Counted from the first letter of the stretch, positions 10,051 to 19,958 are shown. The stretch: DNA of 64,000 nucleotides from Caldithrix abyssi DSM 13497 (GCA_945865405.1 CAMBDS010000002.1:128368-192367); one strand, 5' to 3'. Numbers and translations are program-made. The notes: generated by a model from the letters alone, not told the origin.

Positions 10051-11157
10051 ATGGTCGAACGCCACGGTTCGGATCTCCATATTAAAAGTGGCTCCACTCC
10101 CAAAATTCGAGTTGACGGTCAAATCACCGATCTTTCGCGCGAAGTCCTCTCCCCCATGGCGGTGGATCGTGTTTTGAAAGAGGTAATGACTGATATCGAG
10201 CGGGAAATACTCGGAAAATCGAATGAAGTTGACTTTACATACCAAATTCGATCGCTCGGTCGCTTTCGCTTCAATGTCTATCAGCAGATCAACGGCGTAG
10301 CCATCGCCGTCCGCCACATTCGGATGGATATCCCCTCCATCGAAGAACTCAACCTGCCAATCGCGATCTATCAGATGATCTCGAATCCGCGGGGCTTGAT
10401 CCTCGTAACGGGGGCTACTGGTTCCGGCAAATCTACAACGATGGCTTCGATGATCGAGACCTTGAATCGAACATCTCCTTTGAATATCATCACGGTCGAA
10501 GATCCAATTGAGTTCATCTTCCGGGAAAAACGGGCAACTATCCAGCAACGGGAGATAGGTCGGGACACTCCATCATGGGGAGGCGCTCTCCGTCATATCA
10601 TGCGGCAGGATCCTGATGTAATTATGTTGGGAGAGATTCGTGACTGGGAAACGATGCAGATGGCTCTAACGGCGGCTAATACAGGTCATCTGGTATTGGC
10701 AACCCTCCACACAATGGACGCTTCACAGACGGTCAACCGTGTTATAGGTATGGCCTCTTCCGACACAGCGAGCGAGGTGCGTTATTTACTTGCCTCAACA
10801 CTTGTCGGCGTAGTCTCGCAAAGGCTCCTCCCGCGCGCTGATGGAACAGGCCGAATTCCTGCTGCTGAGATCCTTGTCTGCACTGAGACAATTCGGAAGA
10901 TGATTATTGAGCCGGAAGAAACAATCAAGATCAGGCAGGCGATGTCTGAAGGTTTCGGTCAATACGGTATGCAGACATTCGACCAGAGCCTGATGCAACT
11001 ATGTCGTGATGAAAAAATAAACCTGTCCGATGCACTCCGATATGCCACAAGCCAAACAGACTTTCGTGTCAAAATGCGTGGCATAGATAGTCAGGGAGGG
11101 AATGCCTGGATGGATTTCGAAGATGAGAAATTGCCCCTGAACCAACCCCCAGTGTAA
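10051..11157 (+). CDS. PilT/PilU-like type IV pilus retraction ATPase (divergent paralog)
   Basis: 368 residues from the only ATG. It shows the secretion-ATPase motifs in order: Walker A GATGSGKST (about 120-128), Asp box VEDPIEF (about 150), Walker B RQDPDVIMLGEIRD (about 185) and His box TGHLVLATLHT (about 212). These power pilus depolymerisation at the inner-membrane base. Compared with the next gene it lacks the usual AIRNLIRE-type C-terminal motif (it has TIRKMIIEPEE), so it resembles PilU-like accessory retraction motors. The start is doubtful: codons upstream of the ATG match the N-terminal helix of the paralog, yet no ATG, GTG or TTG is in frame there. See the separate finding. Confidence 0.85.
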   Translation: MVERHGSDLHIKSGSTPKIRVDGQITDLSREVLSPMAVDRVLKEVMTDIEREILGKSNEVDFTYQIRSLGRFRFNVYQQINGVAIAVRHIRMDIPSIEELNLPIAIYQMISNPRGLILVTGATGSGKSTTMASMIETLNRTSPLNIITVEDPIEFIFREKRATIQQREIGRDTPSWGGALRHIMRQDPDVIMLGEIRDWETMQMALTAANTGHLVLATLHTMDASQTVNRVIGMASSDTASEVRYLLASTLVGVVSQRLLPRADGTGRIPAAEILVCTETIRKMIIEPEETIKIRQAMSEGFGQYGMQTFDQSLMQLCRDEKINLSDALRYATSQTDFRVKMRGIDSQGGNAWMDFEDEKLPLNQPPV

Positions 11158-11205
11158 CGCCTTTTAGAAATTCAACACAAACAAATCTAATTACAGAGTT
11201 ATAGA

Positions 11206-12342
11206 ATGCAGCCTCCAACCTCCGGAAGTCAACAGCCCTCGACTCCGGCGTACGACCTCACAGAGCTGTTGACCGAAATGATACAACGCGGAGCTAGCGA
11301 CCTTCACCTGACAGTCGGCTCGTCCCCACAGATCCGAATTGATGGTGATCTGGTACCACTAAATCTGCCGCGCCTGATGCCCGATGACACCAAGGAACTT
11401 GCTTACGGTGTACTTACAGAATCTCAACGAGCGGAATTCGAGAAATATGCCGAGCTTGATCTCTCCTTTGGAATAAAAGGGTTATCACGATTTCGAGCCA
11501 ACGTATTCCGACAACGTGATTGTGTCGCTATGGCGCTACGACGGATACCGTTCGAGATTTTAACTTTCGAGAAGCTCGGACTGCCGCCTATCGCTGAAGA
11601 ACTCGCCGACCGCCCCAACGGTCTTGTTTTGGTGACTGGAGCAACTGGCTCTGGTAAATCGACCACGATGGCTGCGATGATCGACAAGATTAATCGCGAC
11701 AAGCCACTCCATATCCTGACCATTGAAGACCCAATCGAGTTCATCCATCAGCACCGCCGTGCTATAGTCAACCAACGACAGCTCCACTCAGACACACAAT
11801 CTTTCGCCAAGGCTCTTAGGTCGGTTCTTAGACAGGATCCTGACGTAGTGCTGATCGGTGAAATGAGAGACAAGGAGACTATCGAAATTGCTTTGACAGT
11901 CGCCGAAACGGGGCATCTTGTCTTTGGTACACTTCACACAAATTCAGCCGCCCAGACGATCAATCGCATCATCGACGTCTTCCCACCCGATCAGCAAGAA
12001 CAGGTAAGAACCCAGCTTGCTCTCGTATTGCAAGGCGTCATTGCCCAGCAGCTTTTGCCAAAAATCGGTGGCGGAAGGGTAATGTGTTGCGAAATCATGG
12101 TCGCTAATACCGCAATCCGTTCGGGTATCCGCGAAGGCAAAATCCATCAAATGGATTCAATGATTCAGGTTGGCGGAAAATACGGAATGCAAACGATGAA
12201 TCAAGCTATTCTATCAATATACCGCGCAGGGTTGGTTACTCGAGCAGACGCAATTTCACGGTCAAACGATCAAATTGATCTTGAGAATATGATGAAACGT
12301 GAGGCTCGTGCGTCTCAGACTGAAGAGGATAATGAATCCTGA
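11206..12342 (+). CDS. pilT: Type IV pilus retraction ATPase PilT
   Basis: 378 residues, close to the usual PilT length. The N-terminal PAS-like half contains the ASDLHLTVG motif. The RecA-like half holds Walker A GATGSGKST (about 145), EDPIEF, Walker B RQDPDVVLIGEMRD (about 210) and the His box TGHLVFGTLHT. The C-terminal AIRSGIREGK stretch matches the AIRNLIRE signature needed for retraction in PilT. It retracts pili by driving pilin disassembly. It sits 48 bases after the divergent paralog, and its 3' end overlaps the start of the sensor kinase gene, indicating one operon. Confidence 0.92.
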   Translation: MQPPTSGSQQPSTPAYDLTELLTEMIQRGASDLHLTVGSSPQIRIDGDLVPLNLPRLMPDDTKELAYGVLTESQRAEFEKYAELDLSFGIKGLSRFRANVFRQRDCVAMALRRIPFEILTFEKLGLPPIAEELADRPNGLVLVTGATGSGKSTTMAAMIDKINRDKPLHILTIEDPIEFIHQHRRAIVNQRQLHSDTQSFAKALRSVLRQDPDVVLIGEMRDKETIEIALTVAETGHLVFGTLHTNSAAQTINRIIDVFPPDQQEQVRTQLALVLQGVIAQQLLPKIGGGRVMCCEIMVANTAIRSGIREGKIHQMDSMIQVGGKYGMQTMNQAILSIYRAGLVTRADAISRSNDQIDLENMMKREARASQTEEDNES

Positions 12343-14353
12343 AGAACTCCTAACGCCAGGGCGAATCCTGGTCATCGATGATGAAGAACCAGTCGTCGAT
12401 ACTATCTCCCGTATGCTCGAGACCGAAGGCTATATTGTCGATTCCGCAACGTCTGGTGAACAAGGAATCGAATTAGTCAGACAAATTAAGCACGATGTCG
12501 TCCTGACCGACCTTCGACTTGGCGACATGCTCGGCACAGACGTCCTTCGTGAAGTGAAAGCGATCCATCAACGTTGCGCTGTCATTCTGCTTACAGGCTA
12601 TGCGACCACCGAATCGGCGGTCGAAGCAATCAAACTTGGCGCCGCTGACTATCTGACAAAGCCAATCCGCATGTCGGAACTCCTGATGGCTGTCAGGAAT
12701 CAGATGGCGGCAGTTCAGCTTAACGGCAGAATAATCGAGCTCAATCGAGCAGTCGAGTCTGAGCGCGATAAGCTCCGCCGGTCAATAGCTGAGCTTGAAC
12801 TCCTGAAACGGCTCGCAAGCAGAATGATGTCAGCTCTCTCCTATATCGAGGGATGGGAGCTGATCCTCGACTTTCTGGTGGGCGAAGTCAAGGCTGATGT
12901 TGCTGTTATATTCGATGTCGAGCGAGGAACTGTCAAGCTTGGTAGCAATTCGATTCCCGGTGCTCGCGAGCGCGAGCAAATTTGTGACCTTATCGTCAAG
13001 GCAACCGGACGCGAAGACTTGGGCGAATGTTGCCGTCATGACCTGCTACGCGACGAGTTGACTGAAATCACGCTTGATAATCAGAGTGAATTAAAGAGCT
13101 TTATCCTCGTTCCTCTTAACCAGGAAGGTCGTCTGATCGGACTGATCGTCGCGGCTTCCAGAACCGATGAAAATTTCGCTGAACAGTGGGAAGGGTTTGC
13201 CAACAAGATCGCACAGGAAGCTTCAGACTTCCTCACTCGCGTAAAGCGTTCTGTTGAGGCTCAGCAACACTGGACTTCTGCAATCGTTGAAAATACTCTC
13301 GATGGACTAATCGTCGCCGATATTTCGAATTCTCGATTTCTTCTTAATCCGGTAGCCCGTAGATTACTCGAGGTTCCACTTGGACTGGAGCCGACCCGCA
13401 AGCTGATCGAAACTCGACTTTCTCTTCTGATCGATGATCTATTGACCGAACTACGTGGTGTGGAAAACCAGGACTCCGCTCGCAAGACTCTCGTGAAGCA
13501 CTCCGACCTCGCTTGGCGCGGCAATAACCTGTTCATCCGTCTCAATATCTCCTTCCTCCCCGGAAGTAGTCTCAGTCAAGGCGATGAACTCTTGATCGTC
13601 ATGCACGATGTGACTCAGGAAAAGTCTGTCGAAGAGATGAAAGCCAAGCTTATGTCTAATATTAGCCATGAGTTACGAACTCCGACCGCCGTTCTGAAAG
13701 AATTTATATCGCTCATACTTGACGGTGTTGCTGGCGACCTCTCCTCAAGTCAGAGGCAGTACATCCAGATTATGCAATCGAACGTCGAGCGCCTCTCCCG
13801 CTTGATCGAAAACTTGCTAACTCTTGCCCGATCCGACACTGGTGGATTTTCGGTCGTATTACGTTCGATGTCTATCGTTCCAGTAATAGAAAATGTCGTA
13901 CTATCGCTGACGCCAAAGCTCGCCCGTAAAGGAATGGAGATAACCGTCAATTTACCGCCTGACATTCCTATGGTTTACGCGGACAAAGACGCCGTCACGC
14001 AAATCTTTACCAACATCATCGAAAACGCCCGGAAGTATTCGCCAGAAAATACTGACGTAACTATTTCGGCAGTCATCAAGGGTGGACGGATTGAGATAGC
14101 CGTCAAAGATGAAGGTTATGGAATCCCCGCCAGCGAGCACGAAGCGATCTTCAAACGTTTCCATCGGTTGGTCGATAAAGACGATCCGAAATTCCAGGAA
14201 GGCGTCGGTCTCGGCCTTCCGTTGGTCAAAGATCTCGTTACCCGTCACGGCGGAGATATATGGCTCGAGAGCGAAGTCGGCAAAGGTTCGACCTTCTTTT
14301 TCAGCTTGCAGGTCGCCGAGGAGAGCGAGGAAGAATTGTTCAAGCCAGCTTAA
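12332..14353 (+). CDS. Hybrid sensor histidine kinase (REC-GAF-PAS-HisKA-HATPase)
   Basis: The ATG at 12332 is chosen because GAAGAGG precedes it and the receiver fold begins right after; an upstream GTG (12299) would add only poor sequence. The 673-residue protein has an N-terminal receiver domain (phospho-acceptor D60 in DVVLTDLRLGD, Lys in YLTKPI), a helical linker, a GAF-like region (about 160-300), a PAS-like region (about 310-435), a HisKA box SNISHELRTP with H446, and an ATPase domain (N box FTNIIENARKYSP, G boxes DEGYGIP and GVGLGLPL). No membrane segment is seen, so it is cytosolic. It overlaps pilT by 11 bases and is followed by a lone response regulator, so it probably controls pilus activity. 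Confidence 0.9.
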   Translation: MNPEELLTPGRILVIDDEEPVVDTISRMLETEGYIVDSATSGEQGIELVRQIKHDVVLTDLRLGDMLGTDVLREVKAIHQRCAVILLTGYATTESAVEAIKLGAADYLTKPIRMSELLMAVRNQMAAVQLNGRIIELNRAVESERDKLRRSIAELELLKRLASRMMSALSYIEGWELILDFLVGEVKADVAVIFDVERGTVKLGSNSIPGAREREQICDLIVKATGREDLGECCRHDLLRDELTEITLDNQSELKSFILVPLNQEGRLIGLIVAASRTDENFAEQWEGFANKIAQEASDFLTRVKRSVEAQQHWTSAIVENTLDGLIVADISNSRFLLNPVARRLLEVPLGLEPTRKLIETRLSLLIDDLLTELRGVENQDSARKTLVKHSDLAWRGNNLFIRLNISFLPGSSLSQGDELLIVMHDVTQEKSVEEMKAKLMSNISHELRTPTAVLKEFISLILDGVAGDLSSSQRQYIQIMQSNVERLSRLIENLLTLARSDTGGFSVVLRSMSIVPVIENVVLSLTPKLARKGMEITVNLPPDIPMVYADKDAVTQIFTNIIENARKYSPENTDVTISAVIKGGRIEIAVKDEGYGIPASEHEAIFKRFHRLVDKDDPKFQEGVGLGLPLVKDLVTRHGGDIWLESEVGKGSTFFFSLQVAEESEEELFKPA

Positions 14354-14488
14354 TTTAACTGTTCAAATTCAACATGTTAGTACTTTTGCAATATTGTTGT
14401 CTCAATGAAAGATCGAATTGACCTTAATAACCTTCCCTAATTGGGTAGGCAGTAAATAGAGAGTTTTCTAACCAGGGAGCGACAAACA

Positions 14489-14863
14489 GTGTCGCAGAAG
14501 AAACAGATACTTGTCGTCGATGATGAGCTTGATCTCTTGATGGCAATCAAATTGCGTCTTGAGGCGAGTGGCTTTGAAGTTCACACTGCCACCGACGGCC
14601 TCGAAGGTTTGGCGTCAGCCCGACGGCTGAAACCAGACCTGATAATCCTCGACATCATGCTTCCGAAGATGAACGGCTACAAGATCAGCCGTTTTCTGAA
14701 GTTTGATGAAGAATATAAACACATACCGGTGATAATGCTGACTGCATTGGCAGGTGAGGAAGATCGCGCAACCGGCGTCGAGACCGGTGCTAACGCCTAC
14801 GTCACCAAACCCTTTGACTCCGTTCAACTCGTTGACACAGTTCGGAGATTTCTTGGTGATTAG
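14489..14863 (+). CDS. Single-domain response regulator (CheY/PleD-REC type)
   Basis: 124 residues forming one receiver domain and nothing else. The acidic pair is in VVDDE, the phospho-acceptor Asp in LIILDIMLP, the switch Thr in MLTALAG and the conserved Lys in VTKPF. It starts at GTG with AGGGAG upstream. With no output domain it must act by protein contact, for example on a pilus motor or another kinase. It lies between the hybrid kinase and pilB and is the natural phosphotransfer partner of the kinase; this is inferred from position. Confidence 0.9.
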   Translation: MSQKKQILVVDDELDLLMAIKLRLEASGFEVHTATDGLEGLASARRLKPDLIILDIMLPKMNGYKISRFLKFDEEYKHIPVIMLTALAGEEDRATGVETGANAYVTKPFDSVQLVDTVRRFLGD

Positions 14864-14944
14864 GCTCCACATCTCTGTTTTGTATAACGTTCACCATCTG
14901 GTACCGATGGCTAATCTTAATTATCAACTTCAAAGGATCACCTG

Positions 14945-16612
14945 ATGGCTCGTCGAAGAAGACTCGGGGAGTTGCTGATTGCCAGTGGATTGATCACCCC
15001 GGAACAGCTCACTGAGGGTCTCTCGCAACAGAAGCAAGCCGGTAAAAGGATCGGTGAGATTCTTGTTGATCTCGGCTACATTACCGAGAGCGATGTATTT
15101 GGAGCCTTGGGAGATCAGCTTGGGGTGCCGTATGTTTCCCTATCTTTTTATTCAGTCGATTCGAACGTCATCAACCTGATAGGCGAGCAATTCGCCCGTC
15201 AATACAAAGTCATTCCGCTCTTTCGTATCGGGAACTCGCTGACACTCGGCATGGCAGATCCTCTCAATCTGGGAGTGATCGATCAGGTCGTCCGAGCCAC
15301 TGGTCTCGAGATTGAACCTTCGATCTGCTCCGAGAGCGACATCGCGCAGGCAATCGACCATTACTACGGAACTACCTCATCTATGGATGAGGTAATTCAA
15401 GTTCTTGGTGCTGAAGATACAGAGAAAGAAGAAGATACTCACAACCTCGCAGCGATGGCGTCAGATGCGCCAATCGTCAAGCTCGTCAACCTTATGATGG
15501 CGCAAGCTGTCAAAGATCGTGCTTCTGATATCCATGTCGAGCCGGAAGAATCGCTTCTCCGCGTCCGCTTCCGTGTCGATGGCACCATGCGCGAAGTCTA
15601 TACCCAGCCTCGCAAGTTGCAGGGAGCCATAATCTCCCGACTTAAGATTATGTCAAACCTTGATATCGCCGAGCGACGCATTCCACAGGATGGACGTATT
15701 CAGATGATGGTCGAAGGCAGGCCAATCGACCTCCGTGTCTCGACTTTACCGACCGCTTATGGCGAAAACGTCGTCATGCGTATTCTCGACAAGACTAACC
15801 TCCGTGTCAAAATATCGGATCTCGGTTTCGGCGATCAGGAACATCGGTTCCGTGAAATTCTCAGTAGACCCAATGGCATCATTCTTGTCACAGGCCCCAC
15901 AGGCTCCGGTAAGACGACTACTCTGTACTCTGCTCTGAACGAAGTTTCGAATATCGAAGTCAACACCATCACTCTCGAAGATCCGATTGAATACCGACTC
16001 GCGCTTATCAGGCAATCTCAGGTCAATGTCAAAGCCGGGATGACTTTTGCTGCTGGCCTTAGGTCTATCCTTAGGCAGGACCCCGATATCGTCATGGTCG
16101 GTGAAATTCGGGATGCCGAGACTGCTAAAATCGCAGTCGAAGCTGCTATGACTGGTCACTTGGTTCTCTCTACGCTTCACACTAACGACGCGCCCGGAGC
16201 CATCCCACGTTTGATGGATATGGGCGTTGAGCCGTTCCTTGTCGCTACGGCAATGGGCGGAGTCGTTGCCCAGCGTCTCGTCAGACGTATCTGTACCAAC
16301 TGCAAGGTTTCCTATGAACCAACAGAAGCGGCTCTGAGAGCCATCGGCATGGAAGGCAAGAAAGCCTTGCTTTACAAAGGTGAAGGTTGTCGCGCTTGTT
16401 CTAACTCTGGATTTAAGGGACGACTGGGAATTTATGAGATCCTCGTGATGGACGAAGTACTTCGCGATCTAACAATTTCCGGTGCCTCTGCCGATAAGTT
16501 GCGCCGAGCCGCAATCGACAGTGGGATGAAGACAATCCGTGTCGATGGGATTGGCAAGGCACTTGAGGGGCTTACCACCGTCGAGGAAGTATTCCGGGTT
16601 ACTGCCGCGTAA
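14945..16612 (+). CDS. pilB: Type IV pilus extension ATPase PilB (GspE family)
   Basis: 555 residues, normal for PilB. An MshEN-type N-terminal domain (about 1-150, RRRLGELLIASGLI repeat pattern) is followed by the ATPase: Walker A GPTGSGKTTT from residue 317, EDPIEY, Walker B RQDPDIVMVGEIRD, TGHLVLSTLHTND. A zinc knuckle has C450/C453 and C482/C485. MshEN domains in this family often bind cyclic di-GMP; whether this one does is not visible. It powers pilin polymerisation, opposing the two PilT-like motors upstream. The start has AAAGGA just upstream. Confidence 0.93.
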   Translation: MARRRRLGELLIASGLITPEQLTEGLSQQKQAGKRIGEILVDLGYITESDVFGALGDQLGVPYVSLSFYSVDSNVINLIGEQFARQYKVIPLFRIGNSLTLGMADPLNLGVIDQVVRATGLEIEPSICSESDIAQAIDHYYGTTSSMDEVIQVLGAEDTEKEEDTHNLAAMASDAPIVKLVNLMMAQAVKDRASDIHVEPEESLLRVRFRVDGTMREVYTQPRKLQGAIISRLKIMSNLDIAERRIPQDGRIQMMVEGRPIDLRVSTLPTAYGENVVMRILDKTNLRVKISDLGFGDQEHRFREILSRPNGIILVTGPTGSGKTTTLYSALNEVSNIEVNTITLEDPIEYRLALIRQSQVNVKAGMTFAAGLRSILRQDPDIVMVGEIRDAETAKIAVEAAMTGHLVLSTLHTNDAPGAIPRLMDMGVEPFLVATAMGGVVAQRLVRRICTNCKVSYEPTEAALRAIGMEGKKALLYKGEGCRACSNSGFKGRLGIYEILVMDEVLRDLTISGASADKLRRAAIDSGMKTIRVDGIGKALEGLTTVEEVFRVTAA

Positions 16613-16707
16613 ATTTTCTAATATTGGAGGGTAGACTTTCAGTCCGCCCTCGAACCAGATCTGCCGCTTTTCGTTCACTCATTCTCTTATTCACTCACCA
16701 TCTTCCT

Positions 16708-17709
16708 TTGAAAATCACCGAATCATCGATCATCTCCATCGCCCGGAGCCTGAAACACCACAACGCCTCACGAGTCATCAAAGGTATCGGCGACGATTGT
16801 GCAGTTATCAGAACCCCCGGTGCCGGAGCCATGCTGATCACAACCGATTCGTTCATCGAAGGTGTCCATTTTCTGGCTGACCAGCCTCCCGAATCAGTAG
16901 GCGCAAAATTACTCGCTGTCAATCTCTCCGACATCGCCTCGATGGGTGGCAGACCCGGCGAAGCGGTTATCACGATGATGTTGCCGGATTCGACAGATTT
17001 GGAGTGGGTCGAGAGATTATATAAGGGATTGGGTGAAGTTGCCAAAGAATTTGGCGTCAACGTCGTCGGGGGCGATGTCTCCCGACATCCTGACCGGAAA
17101 TCCCTTGCCCTGACACTTATCGGAAGATCGCGACGTGATGAGGTCCTTTATCGCTCTCGAGGAATACCGGGCGACTACCTGTTCGTCTCGGGAACACTCG
17201 GTGACGCAGATGCAGGATTGGAGTTGTTAAGAAATCCGTCTCTAAATCATCAATCTACAATCTTAAATGATAAATATCTTCTTCCCTCCCCGCGCATCGA
17301 GCTTGGCCGTCTCCTTGCCAGAACTCACACAGCCTCCGCTTGCATTGATCTGTCCGATGGAATTGCTGTTGGGTCACGCCAACTTGCCGAAGCGAGTGGA
17401 CTGGCTATCGAACTAAACAGGTCGTCGATCCCAATTTCTAACGATCTGAACTCTTATTGCCAAACGAGAAACTTTGACCCAATCGATTGGGCTCTGAGGG
17501 CTGGCGGTGATTACGAGCTGTTATTCTCAGTTCCTCCCGGTTCTCGACGAAGAGTAGAAAGATTCGCCATAACTCACCCCACCCTCCCTCGACTCACCTG
17601 CATCGGTCAACTTATCTCTGGCCAGCCCGGCACGGTAACTATCAAGCACAGCGAACTCTCAGAAAAATTGACAGACGGCGGTTGGGAGCATTTCAAAAAT
17701 GGCGGTTAG
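16708..17709 (+). CDS. thiL: Thiamine-monophosphate kinase ThiL
   Basis: Catalyses ATP-dependent phosphorylation of thiamine monophosphate to thiamine pyrophosphate. The ATP-binding GIGDDCAVI segment, the FIEGVHF substrate motif, the NLSDIASMGG stretch, VVGGDVSR and the C-terminal GGDYELLF are all present. A longer frame opens at 16624, but that part covers an intergenic hairpin (GACTTTCAGTC) and reads as non-homologous sequence. The TTG at 16708 before KITESSIISIARSL is a more likely start, giving 333 residues, near the family norm. No thiamine riboswitch was recognised upstream. Confidence 0.88.
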   Translation: MKITESSIISIARSLKHHNASRVIKGIGDDCAVIRTPGAGAMLITTDSFIEGVHFLADQPPESVGAKLLAVNLSDIASMGGRPGEAVITMMLPDSTDLEWVERLYKGLGEVAKEFGVNVVGGDVSRHPDRKSLALTLIGRSRRDEVLYRSRGIPGDYLFVSGTLGDADAGLELLRNPSLNHQSTILNDKYLLPSPRIELGRLLARTHTASACIDLSDGIAVGSRQLAEASGLAIELNRSSIPISNDLNSYCQTRNFDPIDWALRAGGDYELLFSVPPGSRRRVERFAITHPTLPRLTCIGQLISGQPGTVTIKHSELSEKLTDGGWEHFKNGG

Positions 17710-17880
17710 TTAATACTCTACATTCTCAATCCTCCAGTATTCACAATCCCACAATTATCACTTTTTCGCGTATATCTTTTCGAGCATCTCGAGCTAAACT
17801 TACCCCACCCTTCTGATAGCGAGATCGCTTACCCGTCTGTAGATCCCAACTCACTGTTTTCATCCCAAGGCGATACATTT

Positions 17881-19881
17881 ATGTCCAACAGAATATTTCA
17901 CGTATTGATCTGCACATTGCTATTAACTCCAACGCTAATCTTTGCATCCTCCGGCGGACCTGTTGATGGAGTTGCCGGTAATCCCCCAAATCGTGCGACC
18001 TGCATCCAATGTCATAACAGTTTCCAATTGAACAGTGGTCAAGGCAGCCTTCGTATAACAGGATTGCCTCAAACTTATGTCCCAGGACAGCAATACCGTC
18101 TCTCTGTCGTATTGGCAGACCCGAATGCCAGAAGGTGGGGGTTCGAACTGACTACGATTTTGAACAATAACAATCGTGCCGGTTCTATGGCTGTCGTCAA
18201 TAACAACCAGACCCAGCTCTCCAATCCTGGTGGTCAGGGTGCCCAGTATTTCAAGCATCGTTCTGCAGGAACTTTTGCCGGTCAGGCAAATAACGCAACA
18301 TGGAGCTTCGATTGGACGGCTCCGGGCGCAGGTGTCGGTCAAGTGACGTTCTACGTCGCTGGAAATGCCGCCAATAATAATGGGTCGGACCTTGGGGACC
18401 GGATTTATGCGACATCGACAGCACTTCAAGCCTTCCAGAATCGGGTTCCGGAAATTGATCAACCCACCGAGGCCGCCAGCTTTGATGTTGATATCGAAAC
18501 GGGTGAGGAATGTATCATCAACCTTGCTGGCGCTGACGCTGACAACGATACCCTCCAATGGCGGTTTGCCAATCGGGGAGATCTTCCAGACGAAGCGACC
18601 CTGACCGATCACGGAGATGGCACCGCTACGCTCAACTGGACCCCTGCCCATGATGAAACCGGTGTTTACCACCCGATCCTCAGTTTGACCGACACCCATG
18701 CAGGATCAGATCAGATCGAATTAGTCATTACGGTCTCAAATGGCGAAGTTTTCTACACACTCCGCCTCAATGCTTCCTGGAATCTTATCTCGGCTCCAAT
18801 CGCACCTTTTGAAATGAACACACCACGACTATGGCAGGAGCTGGTAGATCGTCAACATCTAATGATGATTAAGGACCAAAACGGACGTTTCTTTATCGTC
18901 GCTCAAGGCTTCTCCAACCTTCCCGCCTGGGATTACCGACAGGCATATTATGTCAGATTGTCTGCCGCCGACACTATTCGATTCGTCGGAGATGAAGTAG
19001 CCGAGGACACGCCTCTCCCACTCCGGAACGGTTGGAATTACGTCGCCTATTTCCCTGTCAGAAACCTAACGGCGCAGGTTGCTTTTGCCAATATCGTCAA
19101 CGATATCACCATCGCAAAAGATGGCAATGGGCGATTTTTCCTGCCCGATCGTGGATTTAGCAACATGGGTAACCTTAGTCGAGGAAATGGCTATCAGGTA
19201 AAGACTACAAGTGCCTTCGACTTTGTTTGGAATATCCCGGAAGGTCAACAGATTGCCGAAGAATCTCACGATAATTCCTACCAATCCGATCCTCTCTTCT
19301 TCGATAGCCCAACAATGACCGGATTCAACATGAGTCTGCTTCTTTCGATAAGGGCACCAATCTCTGAACTTTCAGATGTTGGAGTCTTCAATGAAAACGG
19401 TCTCTGCGTCGGTGCAGCATCCATTAGCGGCAACGGCCCCTGGGGAATTGCGATCTGGGGCGACGATCCTTTAACTGCCGAAGTCGATGGTGCCACAGAA
19501 GGCGAACGGCTTTCTGTTCGCTTTGCAAATAGTTCGTCTGCTGAAAAAGCGACCAGGTTGATTACTTTCTACGAGACAGATGGCTTCAGCGAGTTGCGTC
19601 TCGACGTCGCTCAACCGACGACCTTCGCGATAACCGATCTCTACCCCAATCCGTTCAACTCGACCTTATCGATTGAGTACTCCTTAACCGAACGAGCGAA
19701 CCTCGTCTTCGACGTGACCGACATTAGTGGCAGGAGTATTGCCAACCTCGCAGTCGGAGTCCGTGAAGCAGGTTCCAACCGCATTACCTGGGATGTCAGC
19801 GGTTTGGAGTCGGGCGTTTACCTGATCCGCATGGAAGTAGCAGGCAAGAGCATTGTACGCAAGGCTCTCTTCGTCAAGTAA
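17881..19881 (+). CDS. T9SS-exported protein with choice-of-anchor V/CxxCH N-terminal domain
   Basis: 666 residues. A signal peptide (about 1-22) is followed by a TCIQCHNSF segment carrying a single CxxCH haem-binding motif, then a Reeler-like beta domain (YVPGQQYRLSVVLADP). This layout matches the choice-of-anchor V domain. Next comes an Ig/cadherin-like region, then two related modules starting WNLISAPIAP and WNYVAYFPVR, each with a GRFF-x(6-8)-GFSN motif. The C-terminus (YPNPFNSTLSIEYSL to ALFVK) is a T9SS type A sorting domain, predicting passage across the outer membrane and surface anchoring or release. Whether haem is attached is not shown by the sequence. It converges with the next gene on a shared terminator. 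Confidence 0.8.
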   Translation: MSNRIFHVLICTLLLTPTLIFASSGGPVDGVAGNPPNRATCIQCHNSFQLNSGQGSLRITGLPQTYVPGQQYRLSVVLADPNARRWGFELTTILNNNNRAGSMAVVNNNQTQLSNPGGQGAQYFKHRSAGTFAGQANNATWSFDWTAPGAGVGQVTFYVAGNAANNNGSDLGDRIYATSTALQAFQNRVPEIDQPTEAASFDVDIETGEECIINLAGADADNDTLQWRFANRGDLPDEATLTDHGDGTATLNWTPAHDETGVYHPILSLTDTHAGSDQIELVITVSNGEVFYTLRLNASWNLISAPIAPFEMNTPRLWQELVDRQHLMMIKDQNGRFFIVAQGFSNLPAWDYRQAYYVRLSAADTIRFVGDEVAEDTPLPLRNGWNYVAYFPVRNLTAQVAFANIVNDITIAKDGNGRFFLPDRGFSNMGNLSRGNGYQVKTTSAFDFVWNIPEGQQIAEESHDNSYQSDPLFFDSPTMTGFNMSLLLSIRAPISELSDVGVFNENGLCVGAASISGNGPWGIAIWGDDPLTAEVDGATEGERLSVRFANSSSAEKATRLITFYETDGFSELRLDVAQPTTFAITDLYPNPFNSTLSIEYSLTERANLVFDVTDISGRSIANLAVGVREAGSNRITWDVSGLESGVYLIRMEVAGKSIVRKALFVK

Positions 19882-19924
19882 CTGCCTCCTGCCTTCCGCC
19901 TTTTAACAAGGCATTGCTCGCAAA

Positions 19925-19958
19925 AAGAAGTCATCCCAATCTACTGGGATGACTTCTT
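19925..19958. terminator. Perfect bidirectional terminator hairpin between convergent genes
   Basis: A 14-bp perfect stem (19925-19938 with 19945-19958) and a 6-base loop. It is flanked by an A-run on the left and CTTGCTTT on the right, so it can serve both the plus-strand gene ending at 19881 and the minus-strand gene ending at 19987. Confidence 0.8.
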
